Below, in pieces: positions 40,633 to 49,785 of a stretch of 52,486 nt of DNA. The stretch lies in assembly GCA_013297745.1 (NCBI GenBank), contig JAAFIM010000022.1:1-52486 (forward strand). Reading direction: 5' to 3'. Every line of letters starts with the position of its first letter. Within the stretch, counting starts at the first letter, position 1. Made by a program: the position numbers and the translations under genes. The stretch comes from Chitinophagales bacterium. Its GTDB lineage: Bacteria > Bacteroidota > Bacteroidia > Chitinophagales > Saprospiraceae. The notes under the pieces were generated by a model, which was not told the origin of the DNA, did not search any database, and saw only the letters and a list, made by a program, of their open reading frames with translations.

Positions 40633-41625
40633 ATGCATTTAAAGCTAAAAGCCTTGCGCCTTTGTAGTGCTTATTTTTTCACCATGTTTGCAGCTTCTGT
40701 ATTTGTCAATATAGCTTGTATTCAACCCTCAATTTCCAACGAAGCACCTGCTGAATTATTACAATCTTATTTAGAAAAGATAGAAAAATTGGAGTTGGAA
40801 AATCGTGCTGCTCAAATCAATATAGCCACTGAAGACTTGACTGGTTTGATAACATTGGTAGAAAAAAAACGCGCTCGTACGCAAGAAAAAACACAACGCG
40901 AGTTAGCCCGTGCTGAGCGTTTGAGCCGCAATAACGAAAATTTGACCAAAACTGTAGCCGCTACCCAAACTATAGTAAAAACTTACGCCGCTGCCGCGCC
41001 TGTAGCTGATGCTGAAAATGACCCTCATCCCAACGCTGGAAATTATTCCAAAACGTTTGTACCAATGGACAAAGATGTAGAGGCTATACCAGTAAAATAC
41101 GCACAAGAATCCGAAAAATACTCCGAAGTTGATATTCGCAATACGATTATTGGTAAAGCCAAAGCCCATTTGGGAACTAAATACGTATGGGCGGGCAAAA
41201 AACCCGGCGGTTTTGATTGTTCTGGATTTACTTCTTATATGATGAGCCAATATGGGATAAATGTTAGCCCAAGTTCTCGCCACCAAGGTTTGCAGGGTGA
41301 TTATTGCAAAATATCTGATGCAAAAACAGGCGATTTGGTTTTCTTCTCTAAATATGGCAAAGGTGGTCGCATTACCCACGTGGCGTTGGTGGTAGAAAAC
41401 ACAGGACACGAACTGTATGTTATCCACGCTTGCTCTCGCGGTATCGTTATCGATAATATATTGAACGATAAGTATTGGACTCCCAAAATTTTGTACGCGC
41501 GCAATGTTATCAGCCCCAAAGCTAAAGCTGCCAAAATGGATAAAAAAGCGGATAAAAAAGCTGAACCACAGATTACGCCAGCAGAGACTGCACCAGCCGC
41601 GCCCACCGTTACAGAAAAAATATAA
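40633..41625 (+). CDS. NlpC/P60 (C40) cell-wall peptidase
   Basis: A 330-residue exported protein. A signal sequence (FFTMFAASVFVNIA) is followed by a coiled-coil region (about 40-115, ESLEKIEKLELENRAAQ-like), then the C40 domain (about 170-300). The catalytic residues are Cys in GGFDCSGFTSYM, His in RITHVALVVE and a third polar residue in VIHACSRG. Such enzymes cut D-Glu to diamino-acid bonds in peptidoglycan. The tail (KAKAAKMDKKADKKAEPQ onward) is Lys/Ala/Pro rich, possibly wall-binding. A full promoter precedes it. Confidence 0.93.
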   Translation: MHLKLKALRLCSAYFFTMFAASVFVNIACIQPSISNEAPAELLQSYLEKIEKLELENRAAQINIATEDLTGLITLVEKKRARTQEKTQRELARAERLSRNNENLTKTVAATQTIVKTYAAAAPVADAENDPHPNAGNYSKTFVPMDKDVEAIPVKYAQESEKYSEVDIRNTIIGKAKAHLGTKYVWAGKKPGGFDCSGFTSYMMSQYGINVSPSSRHQGLQGDYCKISDAKTGDLVFFSKYGKGGRITHVALVVENTGHELYVIHACSRGIVIDNILNDKYWTPKILYARNVISPKAKAAKMDKKADKKAEPQITPAETAPAAPTVTEKI

Positions 41626-41645
41626 TCTAAATCTGAATATATCAA

Positions 41646-41670
41646 AGCTCGCTTCGGCGGGCTTTTTTAT
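41646..41670 (+). terminator. Terminator with UUCG tetraloop
   Basis: agctcgc-ttcg-gcgggct pairs over 7 bp (one U-G) and is followed by seven T and more. Confidence 0.85.
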
Positions 41671-41770
41671 TTTAAAAGATGTTGTGATAAAGTTTTAGAT
41701 AGTCCCGCGCAGTGCGAATGATGTTATAATAAAAATATGCTAATTTCTAATAAATTTTCTACAGTATAAT

Positions 41771-41795
41771 TGCTCGCTTAGGCGGGCTTTTTTTA
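41771..41795 (+). terminator. Second near-identical terminator
   Basis: gctcgc-ttag-gcgggc plus a T run, almost the same as the one 125 bp upstream. The 100 bp between them has no open frame; the rest of the 292-bp gap to 41917 shows nothing else definite. Confidence 0.8.
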
Positions 41796-41917
41796 TGGAT
41801 AGGTTTAAAAAATGGCTTTTTTTGGGCTTTTTTCGCATTTTTTGCTTTTTGTAGATACCAATTAAGAATAAAAGGCGTTTATTTGCGCATTCTTAACCAT
41901 AAAATTTATAACAGCTT

Positions 41918-42610
41918 ATGTTTCCCTTATTTTTGTTCCAACCCGCTTTGCCCGCAGCAGATACTACAGCGGCTACTGTCAAAAGTTTTTCTTTATTGGA
42001 TATTATCGCCTCTGGGGGGATTTTGGGGATTTTGAACGTGGTAGCGCAGGTAGCTTTGGCGTTGATAGCGGTTTATATCATCATTGAGCGTTATTTTACC
42101 ATTAAGCGCGCGGGGGAAGTGGATGACAATTTTATGAACCAAATCCGCAGTTATGTTCAAAACGCTGATATACAGGCAGCTTTAACCTTGTGCAGAAACA
42201 CAGACACGCCCGTAGCGCGTATGGTGGGCAAGGGTTTGCAGCGTATCGGAAAGCCTATGTCTGATATTCGCGACTCGGTGGAAAATGTGGGCAATTTGGA
42301 GATTTACAAGTTGGAAAATCGCATTTCTATGATAGCCACTATTTCTGGAGCTTGTCCTATGATTGGATTTTTGGGAACAGTAACGGGGATGATACAAGCG
42401 TTTTATACGATGTCCAGCACCAATAACGTAACCCCGCAAGCCTTGGCGAGTGGTATTTATCAAGCGTTGATAACTACAGCCTTTGGTTTGGTGGTGGGTA
42501 TAATCTGTTTTATGGCGTACAACACCTTTATCGCCTCTGTGGATAGAGTAGTGTTCAAAATGGAAGCCGCTACATTGGAGTTTTTGGACTTATTGCAAGA
42601 GCCAGCTTAA
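41918..42610 (+). CDS. exbB: ExbB/TolQ/MotA-family proton channel
   Basis: A 230-residue inner-membrane protein with three membrane helices (about 28-55, 140-165, 185-210). The core ISGACPMIGFLGTVTGMIQA and LITTAFGLVVGIICFMAYN match ExbB/TolQ; the Thr/Ser residues in those helices line the proton path. With ExbD it turns proton flow into movement of TonB (or TolA). It begins a cluster with two exbD genes (33 and 31 bp gaps) and, after a repeat-filled gap, a small membrane protein and TonB. Confidence 0.95.
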   Translation: MFPLFLFQPALPAADTTAATVKSFSLLDIIASGGILGILNVVAQVALALIAVYIIIERYFTIKRAGEVDDNFMNQIRSYVQNADIQAALTLCRNTDTPVARMVGKGLQRIGKPMSDIRDSVENVGNLEIYKLENRISMIATISGACPMIGFLGTVTGMIQAFYTMSSTNNVTPQALASGIYQALITTAFGLVVGIICFMAYNTFIASVDRVVFKMEAATLEFLDLLQEPA

Positions 42611-42643
42611 ACCTTTTTTATTAATGCTTAAATCAAGCGAGCT

Positions 42644-43084
42644 ATGAGTTTAAAAATTCGCAGCAAAGTATCTGCTGAGTTCAATATGTCCTCGCTAACG
42701 GATATTATCTTTTTATTGCTAATTTTCTTTATGCTCACGTCCAGCAGCGCGAGTTCTAATATATTAAGGTTAAAATTGCCCCAATCTGGTAGCACAACCC
42801 CTTCCCCTCAAACATTTGCGGTTTCTATCACCAACAAAGGGCAGTATTATGTGGCTGAAGATATAGTGCCTTATGCTCAATTAGAGGAAAAATTATTGGC
42901 GCGTATCAAAAAAGAACGCCTTGCCGAAAAACAATCTGGGGGCATAGATGGGCAAATTACTATAGTGCTGAACGTAGAGCAGGAAGTGGATACGGGTACT
43001 ATAGTGGATGCGATGCAGATAGCGAATAAAATCGGCGTAAGGTTGATTTTGGCTACTGATGTGCGCAAGCCGCTACAATACTAA
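42644..43084 (+). CDS. exbD: ExbD/TolR family protein 1
   Basis: A 146-residue protein with one membrane helix near the N-terminus. NMSSLTDIIFLLLIFFMLTS contains the essential Asp of the proton path. The periplasmic part ends with VDTGTIVDAMQIANKIGV, the usual ExbD helix. It partners the ExbB just upstream. Its first 60 codons are nearly identical at DNA level to those of the next gene, so the two arose by a fairly recent tandem duplication or gene conversion. Confidence 0.95.
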   Translation: MSLKIRSKVSAEFNMSSLTDIIFLLLIFFMLTSSSASSNILRLKLPQSGSTTPSPQTFAVSITNKGQYYVAEDIVPYAQLEEKLLARIKKERLAEKQSGGIDGQITIVLNVEQEVDTGTIVDAMQIANKIGVRLILATDVRKPLQY

Positions 43085-43115
43085 CCCCTTTCTCAACCCT
43101 TTAAATATAGATATT

Positions 43116-43541
43116 ATGGCCTTCAAAAAAGGGGGGAAAGTATCCGCCGAGTTCAATATGTCCTCGCTTACGGATATTATATTCCTGTTATTAATTTTCT
43201 TTATGCTCACTTCGGGTTTGGTTAGCCCCAACGCTATCAACCTCAAACTGCCCAGTTCTAGCAGCAGCAAAGCCCAATCCAGCCGCAAACCGATTACAAT
43301 CAGCTTGGATGAAAACGGGCAGTATCAATTCAACGGACAAGGGACAACTTTCGCCCAACTCGCCCCCAAGCTAAAAGCGGCTGTAGCCAGCGACGGGCGC
43401 AATCCCAAAGAAATCACCAGCATATTGGAAGTTCATCCCAAAGTACAAGCGCAAAAGTTGGTGGATATAGTGGAATTGGTTATTGATTCGGGTACAAAGA
43501 TGGTTTTGGCTACCAAAGCGCATTCGCCCGAAACCAAATAA
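43116..43541 (+). CDS. exbD: ExbD/TolR family protein 2
   Basis: A 141-residue paralogue of the preceding protein, starting at MAFKKGGKVSAEFNMSSLTD; nineteen earlier codons overlap exbD1 and are rejected. The membrane helix with the essential Asp is conserved, and the periplasmic helix reads VQAQKLVDIVELVIDSGTKM. Two different ExbD proteins per ExbB are common in Bacteroidota. After its stop the unit is interrupted by a 439-bp stretch of repeats. Confidence 0.95.
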   Translation: MAFKKGGKVSAEFNMSSLTDIIFLLLIFFMLTSGLVSPNAINLKLPSSSSSKAQSSRKPITISLDENGQYQFNGQGTTFAQLAPKLKAAVASDGRNPKEITSILEVHPKVQAQKLVDIVELVIDSGTKMVLATKAHSPETK

Positions 43542-43581
43542 ACGGCAGTTTTTTTTTATATTATCCAATTTATAGCAATTA

Positions 43582-43687
43582 GGGTTACAAGAGCGTATAT
43601 TTTTTACAATAGCACGGGGTTTCGCTTATTTCATAGCAAAAAATACATTGTTTTTATAATTTTTTGTAAAACACGCTCTCGTAACCC
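43582..43687. mobile_element. Short MITE-like element (family B shell)
   Basis: 106 bp bounded by inverted repeats: left gggttacaagagcgtatatt and right the complement of gggttacgagagcgtgtttt, both followed by ttacaa. The left side goes on atagcacggggttt, as in the hairpin elements at 18748 and 32948, but the hairpin is cut short here. It suggests that family B hairpins are the contents of an element with these ends. Confidence 0.75.
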
Positions 43688-43741
43688 GTTAGACAAGATA
43701 CTATATAGAATAATTGTTTAAGGAAAAGAACTTTATAAAAA

Positions 43742-43935
43742 ACTTGGGCTTGCAATTTTTTTTAACGGCTTACGCCTAAAAAATTGTTTCTCCGTACTTT
43801 TTGCAGGCGCAAAAAGTACCAAAAACGCCCTGTTTCTACAAACTTGTTCGCTCCGCTTGCTAAAGCTGCGCTCCGTCTCACTTCAAACAGTGTAGAAACT
43901 CAACGGATTGGTGTAGTTACGCGCTCCGCGCGGCT
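43742..43935. repeat. Dispersed hairpin repeat (family R), copy 2
   Basis: Nearly identical to 2676-2870 over about 190 bp; most differences fall in matching positions such as gcgctTcgcgc versus gcgctCcgcgc. Contains the hairpin gtactttttgc/gcaaaaagtac and the arms gtttctaca/tgtagaaac. Together with the element at 43582 it fills the gap 43542-43980 inside the TonB-ExbBD cluster. Confidence 0.85.
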
Positions 43936-43980
43936 TTTTTCTTTATTTTTGTCCATTTACTCATAGCAAAATAAACAATC

Positions 43981-44370
43981 GTGCAGGTCAAATTTAGGCG
44001 CAATACGCACCGCTCCGCTCAAATGGGCAAGCGCGGCTTGATGCTCATATTAGCTATAGTGTTGGTATCGGGGTTGATTTATACCTTTTCAAAACAAGTC
44101 CAACCTTTTGCGGCAGCGCAGCCGAGTAAATATATGCTTCCTGTGCGTTTTTTGCCCCAACAGCGTTATTTAGTGCATACGGACACAACCGATTACGCGC
44201 ATTTTGCATCTACTTTGTTGCGCCACGCAGCCGCTTATCAATCCCAGCCCCAGCGGTTGCAAATCGTATTTTTTATCCCCCCACACTTGAATATGGGCGA
44301 ATTGCAGGATTTATACCAAATTGCTGCTGCTACCCCGTTTGAAACCGTGTTGAAAAAAGTAGATTATTAA
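43981..44370 (+). CDS. Membrane-anchored protein in the TonB-ExbBD cluster (possible degenerate ExbD)
   Basis: A 129-residue protein starting at GTG. One membrane helix (about residues 18-38, GLMLILAIVLVSGLIYTF) is followed by a periplasmic part of about 90 residues with a beta strand (LQIVFFIPP) and a helix (NMGELQDLYQIAAATPFETV). This layout recalls the periplasmic ExbD domain, but the conserved Asp of the membrane helix is missing. It is 23 bp before tonB. I do not recognise a family; a role as accessory to the TonB motor is inferred from position. Confidence 0.65.
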   Translation: MQVKFRRNTHRSAQMGKRGLMLILAIVLVSGLIYTFSKQVQPFAAAQPSKYMLPVRFLPQQRYLVHTDTTDYAHFASTLLRHAAAYQSQPQRLQIVFFIPPHLNMGELQDLYQIAAATPFETVLKKVDY

Positions 44371-44393
44371 CCTTTTTTATCCCGTTTAGAATT

Positions 44394-45164
44394 ATGGAAA
44401 ATCCCTCTTTTAAAATTTTTGACCACCCCGAATATCACCGCAGGGGTATTATTGGTAGTATTATCGCGCTGATTTTGATTTTAATCGTCTTACTACTGCA
44501 ATTTTTTACCACCACTTTCCCCCTGCCTGAAGCTGAAGGTTTGGCTGTGGCTTTTGGGAATGTGGAAGAAGCGGGCGGGGGGAATAATACCAACCCTGAA
44601 CCTACCCCTAATCCCAATACTAATAATCCCGAACCTATCAAAACGGACGATAAGGCTACCGTTGATGATAAAGATGCGGATAAAATAGATACGGACAAAA
44701 AACCGAACACCAACACTAACAATAACACGAATACCAACAATAATTCCAATAGCAACGTTAATAATAACGCGCTGTTTGGGGGTTCGGGCAATGGCTCTGG
44801 CAACGGTAAGCAGGGCGACCCTTACGGTACAAAAGATGATATTGGCGGTACAGGACGCGGCGACCAAGGCAACGGCAACGGAGAAGTCGGCAATCGCAAA
44901 ATTTCGCAAAAATGCCCTTCAGTTATCAGCCGCAGCGATTGGGACGAAGAGGGAACGGCTTGGGTGTATATCTGCGTGGCTGAAAATGGTACAGTTTTGG
45001 AGGCTTCTTTCGTGCAAAAAACCAATAGGGGGGAAGTTTCCAACATTACCAAACGCAGCCAGCAAAAAATAGCCGAGGATTGCGCCCGCGAGTATCAATA
45101 CGAAGCCGCTACAGGGCAAGGTCAGGCTTGTGGTACGATTCCTATCCGCTTCCGCAAACAGTAA
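44394..45164 (+). CDS. tonB: TonB-like energy transducer
   Basis: A 256-residue protein: short cytoplasmic start, one membrane helix (about 19-42, GSIIALILILIVLLLQFF), a long Asn/Pro/Thr/Gly-rich linker (about 55-165) spanning the periplasm, and a C-terminal domain (about 175-256) with TAWVYICVAENGTVLEASFV and IPIRF, the beta-alpha-beta pattern of TonB. Unlike E. coli TonB the linker is not mainly Pro-Lys but Asn-rich. It would pass energy from ExbB/ExbD to outer-membrane receptors (SusC/TonB-dependent type). Last gene of the cluster. Confidence 0.85.
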   Translation: MENPSFKIFDHPEYHRRGIIGSIIALILILIVLLLQFFTTTFPLPEAEGLAVAFGNVEEAGGGNNTNPEPTPNPNTNNPEPIKTDDKATVDDKDADKIDTDKKPNTNTNNNTNTNNNSNSNVNNNALFGGSGNGSGNGKQGDPYGTKDDIGGTGRGDQGNGNGEVGNRKISQKCPSVISRSDWDEEGTAWVYICVAENGTVLEASFVQKTNRGEVSNITKRSQQKIAEDCAREYQYEAATGQGQACGTIPIRFRKQ

Positions 45165-45190
45165 AATAGCTAAGATAAGATATTTTATAA

Positions 45191-45230
45191 AAAAAAAGCA
45201 ACCCGTCTATTAGATGAGTTGCTTTTTTTT
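45191..45230. terminator. Bidirectional intrinsic terminator
   Basis: Stem aaaaagcaac...gttgcttttt with a partly paired inner tct/aga; A and T runs on both sides, between the convergent tonB and 173-aa genes. Confidence 0.85.
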
Positions 45231-45241
45231 ATGCTAATTTG

Positions 45242-45763
45242 TTAGCCTTTTTTAATCGTTTTGTAGATGCTGTCGAAGAGTTTTTCCGATTTGCGTCTTT
45301 TGTTATAAGTTTCTGTCATATATATCAGCACCACTTTTTTATCGTGGTTGAAAACCAGCACTTTTGACCAATAACCTTCATAATCTTCTGGTTCTTCGGC
45401 TTCTTCCAAATCTGGTTCTTCATCATCTTCATACACTTGCACAGCAAAACCGCTAAGATTCATTTTTGCCATTTCGCCCTGCAAGTCGGTAAAACTGCCT
45501 TGATAATCAACCTCTTCTTTGAAGAATTTTAAAATTTGTTCTTCATTTTTTTTGCTGTCATTGGATTGAGCAAAGGTGAAAATGGTGAGTTCGTTGTCGT
45601 TTTTGGGGCTAGCAAATTTGAACCCGTCCGCGCCTATGGCAGATTTTACCCAGTTTTTGGGAACGCTCCAAGTAAGCCCCCATTTTTTGTGCGGAACTAA
45701 ATTTTGCGCAAAGCCAGTTATTGCCCAAGCTAAGCAGGCCAAAGATAAAAAAAGTTGTTTCAT
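45242..45763 (-). CDS. Hypothetical secreted protein
   Basis: A 173-residue protein with a signal peptide (residues 1-19, ending ITGFAQ). The mature part WGLTWSVPKNWVKSAIGADG then FKFASPKNDNELTIFTFA resembles small proteins that carry a PsbP/DUF1795-like beta fold, followed by an acidic stretch (YEDDEEPDLEEAEEPEDY) and a final strand-helix (VVLIYMTETYNKRRKSEKLF). No function known. Single gene, convergent with tonB. Confidence 0.72.
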   Translation of the reverse strand: MKQLFLSLACLAWAITGFAQNLVPHKKWGLTWSVPKNWVKSAIGADGFKFASPKNDNELTIFTFAQSNDSKKNEEQILKFFKEEVDYQGSFTDLQGEMAKMNLSGFAVQVYEDDEEPDLEEAEEPEDYEGYWSKVLVFNHDKKVVLIYMTETYNKRRKSEKLFDSIYKTIKKG

Positions 45764-45918
45764 TTTGGAATGGTTGATTTTTGTTGTTTGAAAATTGATA
45801 TACGAAATAAAATTGAGCGCAAAGCTACAAATTTAACGCCAAATAGCTGCCAAAATTATCTAATTTTTTTATAACGGTAAAAAAAAGTAATTTTTAGCCT
45901 TTTTTTGTTAAAAAATCT

Positions 45919-45926
45919 TACCTTTG
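45919..45926 (+). promoter_or_regulatory. Bacteroidota -7 promoter box before upp
   Basis: TACCTTTG matches TAnnTTTG and is followed by cagc, 36 bp before the upp start; TTTG at 45904-45907 is too close to be the usual -33 element. Confidence 0.55.
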
Positions 45927-45961
45927 CAGCCTATTATTCAACTATTTCAAACTTTTTCTTT

Positions 45962-46618
45962 ATGCAGCACGCCACCAATTTTAGCCAAAAAAACTCTTTG
46001 TTGAACCAATTTATCGCCCAGTTGAGGGATGTCAATGTACAAGGGGACAGGATGCGATTTAGGCACAATTTAAAAAAAATAGGGCAGGTTCTAGCTTATG
46101 AAATCAGTCAAACGCTGAATTATCAAACTGTAGAGGTGGAAACCCCTTTTGGGTTTTGTTCTATACCAGCTATGACCCCCCAACCGGTAATCGCTACGAT
46201 TATGCGCGCGGGTTTGCCTATGCACGAGGGAATGTTGGATTTTTTCGACGCTGCCGACAATGCTTTTGTTTCCGCTTATCGCCGACACCATAAAGACGGC
46301 AGTTTTGAGGTTGCGGTAGAGTATGTGTCTTGCCCTATGCTCAACGACAGACCTTTGTTGATTTGCGACCCGATGCTGGCTACAGGTTCGTCTATTGTGA
46401 TGACGATAAAAGAACTGCTCAAACACGGTCAGCCTTCTTGTGTGCATATAGCTGTGGCTGTGGCTTCGCAAGAAGGGGTGGATTATGTGCAGCGGCATTT
46501 GCCTTTTGCTCGTTTGTGGGTTTGTGCGATTGACGAAGAATTGACCGCTAAATCGTATATTGTGCCTGGATTGGGCGATGCGGGCGACTTGGCTTATGGG
46601 GCTAAATCGGTGGAGTAG
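45962..46618 (+). CDS. upp: Uracil phosphoribosyltransferase
   Basis: Salvages uracil to UMP using PRPP. A 218-residue reading from MQHATNFSQKNSLLNQFIAQ; 19 earlier codons lie over the promoter and are rejected. Motifs: TIMRAGLPMHEGMLDFF, the PRPP loop LICDPMLATGSSIVM (usual form DPMLATGGS), and the uracil-binding end YIVPGLGDAGDLAYG. Normal length. Single gene. Confidence 0.95.
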   Translation: MQHATNFSQKNSLLNQFIAQLRDVNVQGDRMRFRHNLKKIGQVLAYEISQTLNYQTVEVETPFGFCSIPAMTPQPVIATIMRAGLPMHEGMLDFFDAADNAFVSAYRRHHKDGSFEVAVEYVSCPMLNDRPLLICDPMLATGSSIVMTIKELLKHGQPSCVHIAVAVASQEGVDYVQRHLPFARLWVCAIDEELTAKSYIVPGLGDAGDLAYGAKSVE

Positions 46619-46718
46619 CTATTGCTGGGCTAGTAAATTTATAAATTTCATACTTGCAATATAGTTGCAAAAATAGATTTTTTTTTATAAATAAATAGTT
46701 GATTATGAAAAGGTTTTA

Positions 46719-46726
46719 TATATTTG
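46719..46726 (+). promoter_or_regulatory. Bacteroidota -7 promoter box before corA
   Basis: TATATTTG fits TAnnTTTG, 20 bp before the start codon of corA; a TTG lies 17 bp upstream. Confidence 0.5.
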
Positions 46727-46745
46727 CAGCGTGGAAATATAAAAT

Positions 46746-47738
46746 ATGGCTATAGAGTTAATACAATATAATCCTGAACACCACACCGTTTCTAATAGCC
46801 ATATACCTGAGGATATTTTGCTAGCTATCCAACACAGTACGTCTAAATGCGTAAATTGGGTGGATATAGATATACTACAGCGGGATTGGGTGGAGGCTAT
46901 CTGCAAAAATTTTGGCGTACACGAGTTATTGATTGAGGATATTTTTAATCATAATCATCTACCCAAGTACGAATTTTATGAAGATTATTGCTTTATGACC
47001 CTTAAAATGCTTTCTGTGGCTACAAACGCAGAGGGGCTTCACTTTATACAAAGTGAGCAGGTCAGCATATTAATGGGCAGCAATTGGGTGCTAACTGTGC
47101 AGGAAATAGAAGGGGATATTTTTGGCGAAGTGCGGCACAGATTGGCCAAATCCTTAGGCAATTTGAGAAAAAGGCAGTCGGACTATCTTTTTTATAGGCT
47201 AATAGATACAACAGTAGATTTCTACTTTGTGGTTTTGGAGTTTTTGCGCGAGCAGATTGAGGATTTGGAAGTTCGCATCACTGCCCAACCAGAGTTGAAT
47301 ATAGCAGAAGATATTTTGTTTCTAAAATCTCAACTGCGCACTGTGCGCAAGTATGTGCAGCCTTTGCGGATAGAAATAAACCGACTTAGGATAGAACCGC
47401 CTAGCTTAATCCATAAAAATAATTTATTTTATTTTAACGATTTGAATGACCACTTGGTTATGTTGGAAAGTAGCTTTGAAACTTCGAGGGAGATGCTCAA
47501 CGATTTGACGGATTTGCATCTTTCTTATCTGAGCCATAGCACCAATCAAGTGATGAAAACGTTAAGTGTGGTTTCTACCATCTTTATCCCTTTGACTTTT
47601 ATAGCTGGTGTTTATGGGATGAACTTTGAATTTATGCCTGAACTCGAACAAGTTTGGGCTTATCCAGCACTTTTGGGTTTTATGTTATCTTTGGCTATTA
47701 TTTTAATATGGTTGATGAAGAGGAAGCGTTGGTTTTAG
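46746..47738 (+). CDS. corA: CorA-family magnesium/cobalt transporter
   Basis: A 330-residue protein with a large cytoplasmic funnel domain, a long stalk helix (about 205-290) and two membrane helices at the C-terminus. The signature YGMNFEFMPEL in the loop between the helices gives the GMN selectivity motif. CorA pentamers import Mg2+ and some Co2+/Ni2+. Ends in a basic tail (KRKRWF), typical of the family. A -7 box lies directly upstream. Confidence 0.96.
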   Translation: MAIELIQYNPEHHTVSNSHIPEDILLAIQHSTSKCVNWVDIDILQRDWVEAICKNFGVHELLIEDIFNHNHLPKYEFYEDYCFMTLKMLSVATNAEGLHFIQSEQVSILMGSNWVLTVQEIEGDIFGEVRHRLAKSLGNLRKRQSDYLFYRLIDTTVDFYFVVLEFLREQIEDLEVRITAQPELNIAEDILFLKSQLRTVRKYVQPLRIEINRLRIEPPSLIHKNNLFYFNDLNDHLVMLESSFETSREMLNDLTDLHLSYLSHSTNQVMKTLSVVSTIFIPLTFIAGVYGMNFEFMPELEQVWAYPALLGFMLSLAIILIWLMKRKRWF

Positions 47739-47805
47739 CCCTCAAAAAATGAAAATTGTTTTATTATCTTTCTTTAATAAATTTAATTCAAATTTTGCTT
47801 GTTCT

Positions 47806-49764
47806 ATGAAAATTTTTACCAAACAGACCCTATTGTCATTAAGCGTAGCTTCGCTATTGGCAACGTCTTTATCCGCGCAGCATCAGCATAGCTCTCGCTG
47901 CAACGCAATGGATGTTTTCGACCGTATGTTGGAAACTGACCCCAATTTTGCCCTACAACGCGCTAATATCGACGAACACGCGCGCGAATTTGAACGCGGA
48001 CAGCACGTAGCCGAGCGGAATGTTATCACCATACCTGTAGTTGTACACGTGGTTTATAACACTACCGCACAAAATATCAGCGATGCGCAAATCCAATCTC
48101 AAATTGATGTGCTTAATGCAGATTTTCGCCGACTCAACAGCGATAGAACTTTAGTGCCAGCTGCTTTTGCTAGCTTGGCGGCTGACGTAGAAATCCAATT
48201 TTGTATGGCGCGTAGAGACCCTAGCGGCAATGCTACTACAGGTATCACCCGCACCCAAACCAGCGTAACGGGTTTTTCTACCAATGATGGGGTAAAACGC
48301 GCTTCTTCTGGGGGAAAAGACCCTTGGAATACAAGCCAATATCTAAATATGTGGGTTTGTAATATGACAGGGGGGATTTTGGGCTATGCTCAATTTCCTG
48401 GTGGCGCAGCCGCTACTGATGGGGTTGTAATGGGACACACTTGCTTTGGTACTACAGGTACAGCACAAGCACCTTACAATAGAGGGCGCACAGCTACCCA
48501 CGAGGTTGGCCACTGGCTCAATTTATTCCACATTTGGGGCGACGATGGTACATCTTGTACAGGTTCTGACCAAGTGACAGATACCCCCAACCAAGCGGAT
48601 GAAAATTATGGTTGCCCAAGCTTTCCTACCGCATCTTGCAGCAATACTAGCGATATGTATATGAATTATATGGATTATACAGATGATGCTTGTATGTATA
48701 TGTTCACAACAGGACAAAAAACGAGAATGAGAGCTTTATTCGCTGCTGGCGGTTCAAGAGCGAGCTTGGCTACTTCACAAGGTTGTGTAGCTCCAACAAC
48801 TGCTTCTTGCGGCGTAGCGGGAAGCCTTAGCACGACAGGACTTAGTACGACAGGCGCAACGCTTAATTGGGGCGCAGTTTCTGGTGCTACTTCTTACAAT
48901 GTACGTTACAAAGCGACTTCTACCACCACTTGGACAACCACCACCAGCACCACCACAAGCAGAGCCATTACAGGTTTGACCGCAGGCACAGCTTACGAGT
49001 TTCAAGTACAAGCAGTTTGTGGCACTACTTCAGGCAACTTTACCGTTTCTAGCAACTTTACCACCACTGCTAGCGGCACAACCTGTTCTGATGTGTACGA
49101 ATCCAACAACAGCCGCACAGCAGCGCGCGCTATTGCTACCAACACCAACATCACCGCTCAAATCGGTACAAGCACAGACCAAGATTGGTTCTCGTTCAGC
49201 ACCACCAGCACAGCTAGAAATATCCGCATTACTTTGACTGGCTTACCAGCAGATTATGATGTAGAATTGTACAACTCTGCGGGTACATTGGTGGGTTCTT
49301 CTGCTAATGGCAGCACGACCAGCGAAACTATCAACTTTAATACCACCACTACAGGTACTTACTTTGTGCGTGTATTCGGTTATAACGGCGCATTCTCAAG
49401 CACAGCTTGCTATACATTGAGAGCAGCTACTTCTTCTACCAACTTCCGCATCGGGGCTGAAACTGAAGAAGAAACTACCCCAAAAGAAATTAGCAATGTA
49501 GTGGCTGAAACTGCTATGCGTTTATATCCTAATCCTGCTCGCACCAACATCAATTTGGTTTATCAATCTGCTGATAATCAACAAATTTTCGTGAATATGT
49601 ACGATGCTTTAGGTCGTAAAGTGGCTAGCTTCAACCAAACCGCTTACCAAGGCGAAAACTCTTACCAAATCAACGTAGAAATGCTACAAAAAGGCGTTTA
49701 TTTGATGGAAGTAAGCGATGAAATGGGCGTTAATCGCAAAATTGAGAAATTTATCATAGAATAA
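47806..49764 (+). CDS. Secreted M43 metalloprotease with FN3, PPC and T9SS sorting domains
   Basis: A 652-residue protein from MKIFTKQTLLSLSV, which gives a proper signal peptide ending LSAQ. Zinc site HEVGHWLNLFHIWG (HExxHxxGxxH) and Met-turn NYMDYTDDAC identify an M43 pappalysin-like protease, about residues 90-320. Then come a fibronectin type III domain (about 335-420), a PPC domain (about 430-540, DWFSFSTTS then YDVELYNSAG), and a T9SS tail (MRLYPNPARTN, VNMYDALGRKVAS, GVYLMEVS). It would be secreted through T9SS to degrade external protein. It starts 67 bp after corA. Confidence 0.95.
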   Translation: MKIFTKQTLLSLSVASLLATSLSAQHQHSSRCNAMDVFDRMLETDPNFALQRANIDEHAREFERGQHVAERNVITIPVVVHVVYNTTAQNISDAQIQSQIDVLNADFRRLNSDRTLVPAAFASLAADVEIQFCMARRDPSGNATTGITRTQTSVTGFSTNDGVKRASSGGKDPWNTSQYLNMWVCNMTGGILGYAQFPGGAAATDGVVMGHTCFGTTGTAQAPYNRGRTATHEVGHWLNLFHIWGDDGTSCTGSDQVTDTPNQADENYGCPSFPTASCSNTSDMYMNYMDYTDDACMYMFTTGQKTRMRALFAAGGSRASLATSQGCVAPTTASCGVAGSLSTTGLSTTGATLNWGAVSGATSYNVRYKATSTTTWTTTTSTTTSRAITGLTAGTAYEFQVQAVCGTTSGNFTVSSNFTTTASGTTCSDVYESNNSRTAARAIATNTNITAQIGTSTDQDWFSFSTTSTARNIRITLTGLPADYDVELYNSAGTLVGSSANGSTTSETINFNTTTTGTYFVRVFGYNGAFSSTACYTLRAATSSTNFRIGAETEEETTPKEISNVVAETAMRLYPNPARTNINLVYQSADNQQIFVNMYDALGRKVASFNQTAYQGENSYQINVEMLQKGVYLMEVSDEMGVNRKIEKFIIE

Positions 49765-49785
49765 TTAGGCTTTATACCCTAAATA

